A DNA stretch of 64,000 nt from Microvirga guangxiensis. GTDB lineage: Bacteria; Pseudomonadota; Alphaproteobacteria; Rhizobiales; Beijerinckiaceae. Positions 42,824 through 51,816 of the stretch are shown in pieces (positions within the stretch are counted from its first letter, which is position 1; each line of letters opens with the position of its first letter). The stretch lies in assembly GCF_900102135.1 (NCBI RefSeq), contig NZ_FMVJ01000017.1, forward strand, positions 20,137 to 84,136, written 5' to 3'. Below the pieces are notes generated by a model, which saw only the letters and a program-made list of their open reading frames with translations, had not been told where the DNA came from and made no database searches. A program made the translations under genes and the position numbers.

Positions 42824-43339
42824 GAGGCGCGCAGGATCGCTTGAGGTGGAGCCTGCCCTGTACCGCAGCCACAGCAGGATGAAGCCGAAAACCGGGATCA
42901 GGATGTCGGTGTAAAAGATGACGCCTGCATTGCCGGGAGCGTAGTTGTGGGCCTCCACCATCTGCACCACATGGCCGGCAGCCGCGCCCCAGAGAAAGCA
43001 GGCCGGGCCGACGAGGGCGGCCAACCGCGCGCCGAAGCCGCCCCGGAAGGCCAGAAAACCGACAACGGAGAAGCCGAGGCTGGCGAAGCCGACTTCCTTC
43101 TGGAACGGGCTCGTCTGCCAGCCGATGAACGAGGCTGCCATCTCCGAGAAGAAGACGTGCATGACGAAATTGTAGAGGAAGGTGACGCCGAGGGCGAAAA
43201 ACAGGAACCAGGAGAGCAGCGCCTCGGCGGCAACGCCCCCGCCCCGTTGGCGCAACAGCGAGATCAGCGCTGCGATCAGTCCCAGCACGAAGAAGGTCAG
43301 GGTGAAGTTGCTCAAAAGGAAAGTGATCGTCTGTTCCAT
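42803..43339 (-). CDS. DUF6790-like integral membrane protein
   Basis: The protein of 178 residues has about five hydrophobic segments (MEQTITFLLSNFTLTFFVLG, LLSWFLFFALGVTFLYNFVMHVFF, EVGFASLGFSVVGFLAF, LVGPACFLWGAAAGHVVQ, FYTDILIPVFGFILLWLRY). It resembles a family listed as DUF6790; the function is unknown. The ATG at 43339 is used; a longer frame begins at 43375. Its 3' end overlaps the P1 peptidase gene. Confidence 0.8.
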   Translation of the reverse strand: MEQTITFLLSNFTLTFFVLGLIAALISLLRQRGGGVAAEALLSWFLFFALGVTFLYNFVMHVFFSEMAASFIGWQTSPFQKEVGFASLGFSVVGFLAFRGGFGARLAALVGPACFLWGAAAGHVVQMVEAHNYAPGNAGVIFYTDILIPVFGFILLWLRYRAGSTSSDPARLSAASRL

Positions 43340-43784
43340 CACAGCCCCCGCGCAATGACGATATGGCCTCGCCATTGTGGCGCACCCCTTGGGAGGCTGC
43401 CAAGCTCGCGGAACGCCTCCCGATCAAACAACGGAAGCTTTCCACATATCGTGGCTAGTTTTTCTTACCCAGCACGTCCGTCCACCGCCCCCCTGACAGG
43501 CTGTCTCATAAAGCGCGGGCAGCCCTCCTCCCCCTTGTGGGGAGGAGTTGGAGGTGGGGGTGTGAGCTCTAGCGTACCAAGGTCAGGAGCTGGCACCCCC
43601 ACCCTAGCCCTCCCCACAAGGGGGAGGGAAACACCCGCCATTTTCGTTTCCAGGCTGGCTCTGGGAAGCAGGCAGCTATACCTCGTAGGCCTCAGGATGA
43701 GGGTAGCGAGGCGGGAACGAAAATGGCCGGGGCAAGCCCGGCCATGACGGAAAGTGAAGGGTCTGCCCTTTCCAGGGCAGCCTT
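43340..43784. repeat. Gap filled with mosaic repeats (families A, B fragment, C)
   Basis: Family A arms lie at 43525-43547 with a partner block to 43630. A fragment of family B (CTCAGGATGAGGGTAGCG) lies at 43691-43708. A 23-bp palindrome with arms ATGGCCGGG and CCCGGCCAT is at 43723-43745. The same order of a family B end followed by the GGCCGGG palindrome occurs at 63491-63545. No gene is seen. Confidence 0.8.
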
Positions 43785-45029
43785 TTAAAACCGCTCTGCG
43801 CGATAAGGCTTCGGATCGACGACCGTCTGCGGCTCGCCCGTGATCATCTCGGCAAGCAGGCGGCCAGTCACAGGACCGAGGGTCAGGCCGTGATGGGCAT
43901 GGCCGAAGCCGAACCACAGGTTCTTGTGGCGCGGGGCCTTGCCGATGATCGGCATCATGTCCGGCGTGCAGGGGCGCGTGCCCATCCAGGGATGGGGATC
44001 GACCCGCTCGCCGAGGGGGAAGAACTCCTTGGCGATGGGCTCGGCGCGCTGGAGCTGAACCGGGCTTCTGGGCGCATCCCGATCCGCGAATTCCGCGCCT
44101 GTCGTCAGGCGAATTCCCTTCGACATCGGGGCCAGGAAGTAGCCGCGGTCGAAATCGAGGGTCGGCTTGTTGAGCACCGCGTTGCCTTCCGGCTTGTAGT
44201 GCATGTGATAGCCGCGCTTGACCGCGAGAGGCAGGTTGTAGCCAAGACGTTTCGTGACCACGTCCGCCCACGGGCCCAGCGCCACGACGACCTCGCGGGC
44301 TTCGACCGGTCCCTTCTCCGTCTGCACAAGCCAGCCGTTGGAGGTTTCCTCCAGGGTCTTGGCATCGCCCGCGGCCAACTCACCACCGAGCCGCTCGAAC
44401 AGGCCTACATAGCCCATGGTGAGCAGGTGCGGGTCGGACACGGAAGCCGGGTCCGTCCAATGGATACCGCCCTTGGTCTGCACCTTCAGGTGCGGCTCGC
44501 TTTCGGCCACGCCCTTTGTGTCGAGCGCCTTGAAGTTCACGCCGAAATCGCGCTTCACGGCCTCCGCGTCACGGAGCTGCGCGTCGCGGGTCTTCTCGTC
44601 GCGGAACACCTTCAGCCAGCCGGTCGGGCGAATGAGGTGCGTGGAGCCGGATTCCTCGGCCAACGCCATGTGCTCGGTGACGGAGTGTTCGATGAGCGGC
44701 GCGTACATGCGCGCAATCGCCTTGTGCTGGGCAGGGCGCGAATGCATCCAGTACTGCCACAGGAAGGGCGCGAGCTTCGGGATGGCCGCCCAGTGGTAAT
44801 GCGCGTCGATGGTGTTGTTCAGGGCATAGCGCAGCAGGGCCCCGAAATCGTGCGGGAAACCATAAGGATAGACGCCCTCGCGCTGGATCAGGCCCGCGTT
44901 GCCGAAGGAGGTCTCCTCGCCCGGCTTGCGCTTGTCGACCAAGAGCACTGAACGGCCGCGTTTCTGCAAATGCACGGCAATCGACACACCGACAATGCCG
45001 GCGCCAAGAACAATCACATCCTTACGCAT
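43785..45029 (-). CDS. FAD-dependent D-amino acid dehydrogenase-like oxidoreductase
   Basis: The 414-residue flavoprotein resembles DadA. It has an N-terminal FAD-binding Rossmann motif (VIVLGAGIVGVSIAVHLQKRG), the following KRKPGEETSFGNAGLI, and a C-terminal GFGHAHHGLTLGPVTGRLLAEMITGEP. DadA-type enzymes oxidise D-amino acids to keto acids and ammonia and feed electrons to the respiratory chain. No alanine racemase gene is next to it, so the substrate is open. The start ATG has CAGGGCAGG upstream. Confidence 0.93.
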   Translation of the reverse strand: MRKDVIVLGAGIVGVSIAVHLQKRGRSVLLVDKRKPGEETSFGNAGLIQREGVYPYGFPHDFGALLRYALNNTIDAHYHWAAIPKLAPFLWQYWMHSRPAQHKAIARMYAPLIEHSVTEHMALAEESGSTHLIRPTGWLKVFRDEKTRDAQLRDAEAVKRDFGVNFKALDTKGVAESEPHLKVQTKGGIHWTDPASVSDPHLLTMGYVGLFERLGGELAAGDAKTLEETSNGWLVQTEKGPVEAREVVVALGPWADVVTKRLGYNLPLAVKRGYHMHYKPEGNAVLNKPTLDFDRGYFLAPMSKGIRLTTGAEFADRDAPRSPVQLQRAEPIAKEFFPLGERVDPHPWMGTRPCTPDMMPIIGKAPRHKNLWFGFGHAHHGLTLGPVTGRLLAEMITGEPQTVVDPKPYRAERF

Positions 45030-45238
45030 GAAGCCCTGCCCTGTTATCTCGCCCTTTCAGAAGAGCGGAGGCCATCTGCCTCTTTTTCAAGCGGAGTCTT
45101 ACCCTTCTTCGAGCGGGCGCGTCCATGTCTTTCAAGCGGCTAAAACGCCTCTCCCCAGCCAAGTGGTCTTGAAATGGTTTATGGCGCGGCGCCAATGCCC
45201 GTTGCCGTATGCCAAAGCGCGTGTTACCGGCCCTTTTC

Positions 45239-45910
45239 ATGACACGCCCCTTGCTCATTGCCCCCTCCATTCTCGCCTCCGACTTCTCCAAGCTCGGCGA
45301 GGAAATCCGCGCCATCGACGCCGCCGGCGCCGACTGGATCCACATCGATGTGATGGACGGCCACTTCGTGCCCAACATCACCATGGGCCCCGACATCGTG
45401 AAGGCGATCCGTCCGCACACGAAGAAGGTCTTCGACGTGCATCTGATGATCGCTCCGGTCGACCCGTATCTCGAGGCCTTCGCCAAGGCGGGCGCGGACA
45501 TCATCAGCGTTCATGCGGAGGCAGGTCCGCATCTGCACCGCTCGCTGCAGACGATCAGGGCGCTCGGCAAGAAGGCCGGCGTGGTGCTGAACCCCGGCAC
45601 GCACGAAGCCGCCATCGAGCCGGTTCTCGACATGGTGGATCTCGTACTCCTCATGACGGTGAACCCAGGCTTCGGCGGCCAGGCCTTCATCTCTTCGGTC
45701 TGCGATAAGGTCCGCCGGGTGAAGGCCATGATCGGCGACCGCGACATCGACATCGAGATCGACGGCGGCGTCACCGCCGAGACTGCACCCCTCGTGGCGG
45801 CAGCCGGTGCGAACGCGCTCGTTGCGGGCTCCGCCACCTTCAAGGGCGGCCCTGAAGCCTACGCCGCCAACATGGCTGCCATCCGCGAGGCTGCCGAGAA
45901 GGCACGTTGA
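45239..45910 (+). CDS. rpe: Ribulose-phosphate 3-epimerase
   Basis: Rpe interconverts ribulose 5-phosphate and xylulose 5-phosphate in the pentose phosphate pathway. The protein is a TIM barrel of 223 residues with the family motifs [49 protein letters not shown] and a late DGGVT. The ATG at 45239 begins the family-typical [10 protein letters not shown]; an upstream ATG at 45209 would add 10 residues. It is followed by purB after 59 nt on the same strand. Confidence 0.96.
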   Translation: MTRPLLIAPSILASDFSKLGEEIRAIDAAGADWIHIDVMDGHFVPNITMGPDIVKAIRPHTKKVFDVHLMIAPVDPYLEAFAKAGADIISVHAEAGPHLHRSLQTIRALGKKAGVVLNPGTHEAAIEPVLDMVDLVLLMTVNPGFGGQAFISSVCDKVRRVKAMIGDRDIDIEIDGGVTAETAPLVAAAGANALVAGSATFKGGPEAYAANMAAIREAAEKAR

Positions 45911-45969
45911 GATCATAGAGGGATCGTGCTACCGCGCGGGCATATCCCCCCGCGTGGAAGTGAAGAGCG

Positions 45970-47283
45970 ATGATCCCTCGTTATAGCCGTCCCGAGATGG
46001 TGGCCATCTGGTCGCCGGAATCCAAGTTCCGCATCTGGTTCGAGATCGAGGCTCATGCCACGACGGCTCTGGCCAATCTCGGCGTCGTGCCGAAGGAAGC
46101 GGCAGAAATCGTCTGGGAGAAGGGCTCCAAGGCCACCTTCGACGTGGAGCGCATCGACGCCATCGAGCGCGAAGTGAAGCACGACGTCATCGCCTTCCTG
46201 ACGCATCTGGCCGAGATCGTCGGTCCCGAGGCCCGCTTCGTCCACCAGGGCATGACCTCCTCGGACGTGCTCGACACCACCTTCAACGTCCAGCTCGCCC
46301 GCGCCACGGACATCCTTCTGCGCGACATGGACGAGCTGCTTGCCGCCATCAAGCGCCGGGCCCTCGAGCACAAGATGACGCCGACCATCGGCCGCTCGCA
46401 CGGCATCCACGCCGAGCCCACCACCTTCGGCCTCAAGCTCGCCCAGGCCTATGCCGAGTTCGAGCGCTGCAAGATCCGCCTTATCGAGGCCCAGCGCGAG
46501 ATTTCCACCTGCGCCATCTCGGGCGCGGTCGGCACCTTCGCCAATATCGACCCGAGCGTCGAGGAATACGTGGCCGAGCAGATGGGGCTGCAGGTCGAGC
46601 CCGTCTCGACCCAGGTCATCCCCCGCGACCGGCACGCCATGTATTTCGCGACTCTGGGCGTCATCGCCTCCTCCATCGAGCGCTTGGCGACGGAAGTGCG
46701 CCACCTGCAGCGCAGCGAGGTTCTGGAAGCGGAAGAGTATTTCTCGGCGGGCCAGAAGGGTTCGTCGGCCATGCCGCACAAGCGCAACCCGGTGCTCACG
46801 GAAAACCTCACCGGCCTCGCCCGCATGGTGCGCGCCTATGCCATGCCCGCCATGGAGAACGTGGCGCTGTGGCACGAGCGGGACATCTCCCACTCCTCCG
46901 TCGAGCGCATGATCGGCCCCGACGCGACGGTGACCCTCGACTTCGCGCTGGCGCGCCTCACGAATGTCATCGACAAGCTCGTGATCTATCCCGAGAACAT
47001 GCAGAAGAACCTGGACCGTCTCGGCGGCCTCGTTCACTCGCAGCGCGTCCTGCTGGCGCTCACCCAGAAAGGCGCCTCCCGCGAGGACGCCTATCGTCTG
47101 GTGCAGCGCAACGCGATGCCAGTCTGGCGCGGCGAAGGCGACTTCCTGACGCTCCTCAAGAACGACGCGGACGTGGCCAAGTACCTGAAGCCTGAGGAGA
47201 TCGAGGTCTGTTTCGACCTGGGCTACCACTTCAAGCATGTGGACACGATCTTCACGCGGGTCTTCGGTTCCGCGGGAGCATAG
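45970..47283 (+). CDS. purB: Adenylosuccinate lyase
   Basis: PurB catalyses two fumarate-releasing steps of purine synthesis. The 437-residue protein is of the fumarase/aspartase superfamily and carries its signature GSSAMPHKRNP (about residues 263-273). Other conserved segments are TSSDVLDT and IGRSHGIHAEPTTFG, holding catalytic residues. The length is normal for the short, homotetrameric type. An inverted repeat that may act on the next gene starts 33 nt after its stop. Confidence 0.97.
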   Translation: MIPRYSRPEMVAIWSPESKFRIWFEIEAHATTALANLGVVPKEAAEIVWEKGSKATFDVERIDAIEREVKHDVIAFLTHLAEIVGPEARFVHQGMTSSDVLDTTFNVQLARATDILLRDMDELLAAIKRRALEHKMTPTIGRSHGIHAEPTTFGLKLAQAYAEFERCKIRLIEAQREISTCAISGAVGTFANIDPSVEEYVAEQMGLQVEPVSTQVIPRDRHAMYFATLGVIASSIERLATEVRHLQRSEVLEAEEYFSAGQKGSSAMPHKRNPVLTENLTGLARMVRAYAMPAMENVALWHERDISHSSVERMIGPDATVTLDFALARLTNVIDKLVIYPENMQKNLDRLGGLVHSQRVLLALTQKGASREDAYRLVQRNAMPVWRGEGDFLTLLKNDADVAKYLKPEEIEVCFDLGYHFKHVDTIFTRVFGSAGA

Positions 47284-47315
47284 CTCAGCCTCTGGACATT
47301 TTTGCCTAAAGCGCA

Positions 47316-47353
47316 ACAATCCCCGTGCAGGAGTTCAACGGCACGGGGATTGT
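47316..47353 (+). promoter_or_regulatory. Perfect 13-bp hairpin over the cfa-like gene's ribosome binding site
   Basis: ACAATCCCCGTGC (47316-47328) and GCACGGGGATTGT (47341-47353) are perfectly complementary with a 12-nt loop. The right arm contains the only Shine-Dalgarno-like GGGGAT, and the ATG follows 4 nt later. There is no T-run, so it is unlikely to be a purB terminator. Folding would hide the binding site. Confidence 0.65.
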
Positions 47354-47357
47354 ATCC

Positions 47358-48608
47358 ATGCTGTCAGAGAAGATCCTCACCACCGCCTTCACGCGTGCCG
47401 TGAAACACGGCACCCTCACGATGACCACCGCCGGAGGGCAGAAACTGACCTTCGGCGACGGCGGAATGCCCGAGGTCGCCATCCGGTTCACGGACGCGCC
47501 GGCCCAGATGGCCCTCTGCCTCCATCCCGAACTGAAGCTCGGCGAGCTTTTCGTGGACGGCAGACTTGTCATCGAAAAGGGCAGCATCCTGGACCTGCTC
47601 CAGCTCCTGCTCCAAGACACTCGCGGCGAACTCGACGAGCTTCCTCTTCATCGCCTGCGCAGAATCCGCACCAGGATGATACGGCGCAGCGAGAACGATG
47701 CCCACCGCTCGAAGCGGAACGTCGCCCATCACTACGATCTCGACGGGCGCCTCTATTCCCTCTTCCTCGACAGCGACAAGCAATATTCCTGCGCCTATTT
47801 CGACCATCCGGATGCCAGCCTCGAAGAGGCGCAGCTGGCCAAGAAGCGGCACATCGCGGCCAAGCTCCTGGTGGATCGCGGCCATAGCGTGCTCGACATC
47901 GGCTCCGGCTGGGGCGGCATGGGGCTTTATCTGGCGCAGGTTGCTGGCGTGGGCTCAGTGAAGGGCGTGACCCTGTCGGAGGAGCAGCTCGAGGTCTCGC
48001 GCAAGCGCGCGGCCACCGCCGGACTGCTGGACCGCGTAAGGTTCGAGCTTGAGGATTACCGTTCCACCAGGGACAGCTTCGACCGCATCGTGTCTGTGGG
48101 CATGTTCGAGCATGTGGGCCTCGCCTCCTATGACGAGTATTTCCAGACCTGCCGGAGGCTTCTGAAGGACGACGGCGTGATGCTGCTCCACACCATAGGG
48201 CGCTCGGGCACGCCCTATCCCACCAATCCCTGGATCACGAAGTACATCTTCCCGGGAGGGCATCTGCCGGTGCTCTCGGAGGTTCTGCCGGCCGTCGAGC
48301 GGGCGGGCCTGATCGTCACCGATATCGAGATCCTTCGCTTGCACTATGCCTACACGCTTCAGGCCTGGCGCGAGCGCTTCATGGCCAATCGGGAAGAGGT
48401 GCGCAAACTCTACGATGAGCGCTTCTGCCGGATGTGGGAATGCTACCTCGCCATGTCGGAATCCGCCTTCCGATGGCAGGATGCGGTGGTGTTCCAGCTT
48501 CAGCTCGCCAGGCGCAACGACGTGGTGCCCCTGACCCGCGACTACATCGCCGAGAGGGAGGCGGTATTGAGGGTGGCTGAGAGCATGGAGTTCAAGCGCA
48601 GCGCTTGA
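47358..48608 (+). CDS. Cyclopropane-fatty-acyl-phospholipid synthase-like protein
   Basis: The 416-residue methyltransferase is of the Cfa/CmaS family, which transfers a methylene group from SAM to double bonds of membrane phospholipids. An N-terminal lipid-binding domain (about 1-110, ending before NVAHHYDLDGRLYSLFLD) precedes the catalytic domain. That domain has VLDIGSGWGGMGLYLA (SAM motif), YSCAYF, GMFEHVG and the C-terminal RFMANREEV. The ATG at 47358 lies just after a 13-bp hairpin. A GTG at 47325 inside the hairpin could begin a longer form. It is followed by a hydrolase gene. Confidence 0.92.
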   Translation: MLSEKILTTAFTRAVKHGTLTMTTAGGQKLTFGDGGMPEVAIRFTDAPAQMALCLHPELKLGELFVDGRLVIEKGSILDLLQLLLQDTRGELDELPLHRLRRIRTRMIRRSENDAHRSKRNVAHHYDLDGRLYSLFLDSDKQYSCAYFDHPDASLEEAQLAKKRHIAAKLLVDRGHSVLDIGSGWGGMGLYLAQVAGVGSVKGVTLSEEQLEVSRKRAATAGLLDRVRFELEDYRSTRDSFDRIVSVGMFEHVGLASYDEYFQTCRRLLKDDGVMLLHTIGRSGTPYPTNPWITKYIFPGGHLPVLSEVLPAVERAGLIVTDIEILRLHYAYTLQAWRERFMANREEVRKLYDERFCRMWECYLAMSESAFRWQDAVVFQLQLARRNDVVPLTRDYIAEREAVLRVAESMEFKRSA

Positions 48609-48640
48609 ACAGGCATGCGGAGCCCTTTATCTCGGGAGAC

Positions 48641-49195
48641 ATGAAAACCTCCGATTGCGACATCCTCATCGTTCCCGGCCACACGAATTCCGGCGTCGAT
48701 CACTGGCAGAGCCGATGGGAGCGCCAGCTCTCGACCGCCTGGCGGGTCGAGCAGGAGAACTGGGACAACCCCAACAAGGACGCCTGGGTCGCGCGCATCG
48801 TCGAAGACGTGAAGCGGGCCGGGAAGCCCGTTGTGCTGGTCGGGCACAGTCTCGGCGTGCTGGCCATCGTTCATGCCGCCCCGCTTCTTCTGAAGGACAA
48901 GGTGCAGGGCGCGTTTCTCGTGAGCATGCCGGACGTGGAGAGGCCCGACTTCATCCCCGCTATCGACCGCGCCTTCGCGCCGATCCCGCGCGATCCCCTG
49001 CCGTTCCCGTCAGTGCTGGTCGCCAGCCGGACGGATCCGCATTGCGATTATGCGAAAGCGGAAGACGTGGCTTACTCATGGGGAGCCGCCATCGTCGATG
49101 CCGGCGATGCAGGGCATCTGAACACAGACAGCGGCCATGGCCCCTGGCCGGAGGGCCTGATGCGCTTCGCAGGCTTCCTGAAGCGCTTGGGCTGA
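48641..49195 (+). CDS. RBBP9/YdeN-like serine hydrolase
   Basis: The 184-residue protein is a small alpha/beta hydrolase of the RBBP9/YdeN family. It has ILIVPGHTNSGVDHWQSRWE at the N-terminus, the nucleophile elbow GHSLG near residue 78, and a histidine in DAGHLNTDSGHGPW. The natural substrates are unknown. The ATG at 48641 has GGGAG upstream. It starts 32 nt after the stop of the cfa-like gene and is probably co-transcribed with it. Confidence 0.93.
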   Translation: MKTSDCDILIVPGHTNSGVDHWQSRWERQLSTAWRVEQENWDNPNKDAWVARIVEDVKRAGKPVVLVGHSLGVLAIVHAAPLLLKDKVQGAFLVSMPDVERPDFIPAIDRAFAPIPRDPLPFPSVLVASRTDPHCDYAKAEDVAYSWGAAIVDAGDAGHLNTDSGHGPWPEGLMRFAGFLKRLG

Positions 49196-49352
49196 GGTTT
49201 AGGCCAACCTTTCATTCCTCATCCCGAAAAGACCGATCCGTTGAAGGTTAACACCCTTTAACGCAACATGACGAAAAGTTCATGCGGGAGTCATCCAGCC
49301 GAGAGCAGCATGGGAGCAATCTCTCATCATCGGCGTTCAAGGAGATACCCGA

Positions 49353-49967
49353 ATGAAAAAGATTGCCACCCTTGCCACTGCTGCCGCCATGCTTGCCGGT
49401 GTCGGCACCTACGCCTTCGCACAGGCTCAGCCCCCCGCCGCCACTCCCCCGGCTGCGCAGGGCCAGTCCCAGGACCAGCAGCGCCAGCAGCGTCCCCGCA
49501 TGACCCAGGACGACTACAACCGCCTCGTGGATGCCCGCGTTGCCGGTCTCAAGGCCGGCCTGAAGCTCACGGGCGACCAGGAACGCCTTTGGGGTCCGGT
49601 GGAAACCGCCATCCGCAATGCCGCCAACCAGCGCTATACGCGGATGACGCAGTTCCGCGAGAACCGCGAGCAGCGCCGTTCGGCAGATTTCATGCAGCGC
49701 TTCGAGCAGCGCAGCACGATGCAGACGGAACGCGCTCAGACCTCTGCGACCATCGCCACGGCTCTTCGCCCGCTCTGGGATACGCTCAGCGAGGATCAGA
49801 AGCGCATTGCCCCGCGCCTCGTCCGTCAGGCCATCAACGACGGCTCGGGCTGGCACGAACGCGGCAAGCGCGGCGGACGCGACGGGCATCATGGCCGCCG
49901 GGCCGAGATGCGCCACCATGGCATGATGGGCCATGGCCAGCAGGGCCAGGCTCCTCAGCAGCAGTAA
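49353..49967 (+). CDS. Periplasmic Spy/CpxP-like (LTXXQ motif) protein
   Basis: The 204-residue protein has a signal peptide (MKKIATLATAAAMLAGVGTYAFA) and a long low-complexity Ala/Pro/Gln stretch. A helical region holds two LTxxQ-type motifs, LKLTGDQ (about 70-76) and DTLSEDQ (about 146-152), as in Spy/CpxP periplasmic chaperones. The C-terminus is rich in histidine, glycine and glutamine (HHGRRAEMRHHGMMGHGQQ), which may bind metal ions. The start has AAGGAGA upstream. A terminator follows the stop. Confidence 0.88.
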   Translation: MKKIATLATAAAMLAGVGTYAFAQAQPPAATPPAAQGQSQDQQRQQRPRMTQDDYNRLVDARVAGLKAGLKLTGDQERLWGPVETAIRNAANQRYTRMTQFRENREQRRSADFMQRFEQRSTMQTERAQTSATIATALRPLWDTLSEDQKRIAPRLVRQAINDGSGWHERGKRGGRDGHHGRRAEMRHHGMMGHGQQGQAPQQQ

Positions 49968-49977
49968 GCCTAAACAA

Positions 49978-50005
49978 AAAAGGCCGCCCGAAAGGGCGGC
50001 CTTTT
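49978..50005. terminator. Bidirectional terminator between Spy-like gene and rpsD
   Basis: A perfect stem (AAAAGGCCGCCC with GGGCGGCCTTTT) and a GAAA loop, with A-run and T-run flanks, between two convergent genes. Confidence 0.93.
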
Positions 50006-50029
50006 CAGTTTCAGATCGCTTCGCGGCAA

Positions 50030-50647
50030 TTAGCGCGAATAGAACTCGATCACGAGGTTCGGTTCCATCTGCACCGGATACGGCACCTCGGAGAGGGTCG
50101 GGATGCGGGTGAAACGAGCCGTCATCTTGGAGTGATCGACTTCGATGTAGTCCGGAACGTCACGCTCGGCGAGCTGCGACGCAACGACCACGACTTCGAG
50201 CTGCTTGGACTTGTCCTTCACCTCGATCACGTCGCCGACCTTCACGAGATAGCTCGGAATGTTCACGCGGCGGCCGTTGACCTTCACGTGACCGTGGTTG
50301 ACGAACTGACGAGCGGCGAAGGGGGTCGAAACGAACTTCGCGCGGTACACGATCGCGTCGAGACGGCGCTCGAGCAGACCGACCAGGTTCTCACCCGAGT
50401 CGCCCTTCTGGCGAAGTGCTTCCGCGTAGTAGCGGCGGAACTGCTTCTCGGTGATGTTGGCGTAGTAGCCCTTCAGCTTCTGCTTGGCGCGGAGCTGAGT
50501 GCCGAAGTCCGACATCTTGCCCTTGCGGCGCTGGCCGTGCTGGCCGGGGCCGTATTCGCGGCGGTTCACGGGGCTCTTCGGGCGGCCCCAGATGTTCTGA
50601 CCCATGCGGCGGTCAAGCTTGTGCTTGGCCTGAATGCGCTTCGACAT
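50030..50647 (-). CDS. rpsD: 30S ribosomal protein S4
   Basis: S4 starts assembly of the small ribosomal subunit by binding 16S rRNA. The 205-residue protein has the typical N-terminal basic part ([43 protein letters not shown]) and an S4 RNA-binding domain ([14 protein letters not shown] and [24 protein letters not shown]). It stands alone here instead of in the alpha operon, as is common in alphaproteobacteria. Its 5' leader contains a strong hairpin. The start has AGAGGAAC upstream. Confidence 0.98.
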   Translation of the reverse strand: MSKRIQAKHKLDRRMGQNIWGRPKSPVNRREYGPGQHGQRRKGKMSDFGTQLRAKQKLKGYYANITEKQFRRYYAEALRQKGDSGENLVGLLERRLDAIVYRAKFVSTPFAARQFVNHGHVKVNGRRVNIPSYLVKVGDVIEVKDKSKQLEVVVVASQLAERDVPDYIEVDHSKMTARFTRIPTLSEVPYPVQMEPNLVIEFYSR

Positions 50648-50730
50648 CGCTGTTCCTCTTTGTTGTCGAATTTGCGAGGAACGCGCCCTCCTCTTCCCCT
50701 AGGGGACGACAGGCCGACTGAAAGCCGGGC

Positions 50731-50761
50731 CACGGGAGCGTAAAAAGTTACGCGGCCCGTG
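50731..50761 (-). promoter_or_regulatory. Hairpin in the rpsD leader
   Basis: Two stacked stems, CACGGG/CCCGTG and GCGTAA/TTACGC, around an AAAG loop lie 84-114 nt upstream of the rpsD start. S4 represses its own synthesis through mRNA structures in E. coli and Bacillus; whether this hairpin does so here is a guess. Confidence 0.35.
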
Positions 50762-50827
50762 AGGACCGCGCGACTGGGTGGGGATGTATGGGAAAAAGGG
50801 GAGGAAGTCAATCAAGCTCACAAGGCA

Positions 50828-50928
50828 GTCATCCCGGACGGAGCATAGCGAAGATCCGGGATCGCAAGACGAGATTGGCGCCTTTTCCTGAGGACGATCC
50901 CGGATCGGCTAAAGCCGTCCGGGATGAC
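50828..50928. repeat. Dispersed palindromic repeat, family E
   Basis: A 101-bp element whose ends are perfect 14-bp inverted repeats (GTCATCCCGGACGG and CCGTCCGGGATGAC). Inner arms GATCCGGGATCG and CGATCCCGGATC match each other too. It fills the gap between rpsD and murI. A shortened relative acts as a terminator at 60367-60402. Confidence 0.88.
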
Positions 50929-50935
50929 GCTCGGA

Positions 50936-51808
50936 TCACCCCTGCAAAAGCGGCATGTCTTCGACGACAACGGCAGGCAAACCTTTGTCCCGCAATGCTT
51001 CGCGGAAGGCTGAGGTGATCCCTGCTCCGCTGGTGAACACTGCCACGGCCTCGTTCTCGTCCGCCTCATGTCCAGGGACCGGCGGGCCGATGAGCTGGGT
51101 CACGCGGCGGGCGATGGCCGGAGCCGGATCAATCCAGTTAACGGGCCAGGGCGCCAGATTCTGGAATCGAGACAACAGCAGCGGATAATGGGTGCAGCTC
51201 AGGGCGACCACGTCGGTACGCCCCTCCTCGGTCTCGACGAAGCACGGCAGAAGCTCTTCGAGCAGCTCCGCATCCGGGACCGGGTTTCCGGCGAGTTCCG
51301 CCTCGGCGAAGCCTGCGAGCCGCCGTGAGCCGACGAGATTGACCTTCTTGCCGGCGGCATAGGTCTCGATGAGGTCGCGGGTGTAATCCCGCGCCACTGT
51401 GCCGGGCGTCGCGAGCACCGTCACATGGCCGGACCGGCTCGCCAGGGCGGCCGGCTTGATGGCGGGAACGGTGCCGACGAAAGGCACGGAGAAGCGCTCG
51501 CGCAGGGGCGGCAGCACGGCGGTCGAGGCCGTGTTGCAGGCGATCACCACGAGCTGCGGATCGTAGAGGCCGATCAGGCGCTCCATGACCGAGAGAACGC
51601 GCGCCGTCAGGGCGCTCTCGCTCAATCGCCCATAAGGAAAACCGGCATCGTCCCCGGCATAGACGAAGCGCGCATCGGGACGCGCTTTCAGGACCTCGGA
51701 AAACACGGTGAGCCCGCCGAGGCCGGAATCGAAGACAAGGATCGTGGGAACGGGAGAAGGCATGACAGCCGGGTTATAGGACGCACCGGCCATGAGATCG
51801 ATACGCAT
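50936..51808 (-). CDS. murI: Glutamate racemase
   Basis: MurI makes D-glutamate for peptidoglycan. The 290-residue protein has the conserved VFDSGLGGLTVF start, the first catalytic cysteine in IACNTASTA and the second in LSCTHYPLL. The ATG at 51808 has AAGG 7 nt upstream; an inner ATG at 51763 (MPSPVPTI) matches the start of most homologues. It lies 8 nt downstream of the alpha/beta hydrolase gene on the same strand. Confidence 0.96.
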   Translation of the reverse strand: MRIDLMAGASYNPAVMPSPVPTILVFDSGLGGLTVFSEVLKARPDARFVYAGDDAGFPYGRLSESALTARVLSVMERLIGLYDPQLVVIACNTASTAVLPPLRERFSVPFVGTVPAIKPAALASRSGHVTVLATPGTVARDYTRDLIETYAAGKKVNLVGSRRLAGFAEAELAGNPVPDAELLEELLPCFVETEEGRTDVVALSCTHYPLLLSRFQNLAPWPVNWIDPAPAIARRVTQLIGPPVPGHEADENEAVAVFTSGAGITSAFREALRDKGLPAVVVEDMPLLQG

Positions 51809-51816
51809 GGCAAACC

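Noticed and set aside
49008..49352. EcfG-type promoter upstream of the Spy-like gene
   Set aside because: No GGAAC with CGTT at 16-17 nt was found on the plus strand there.
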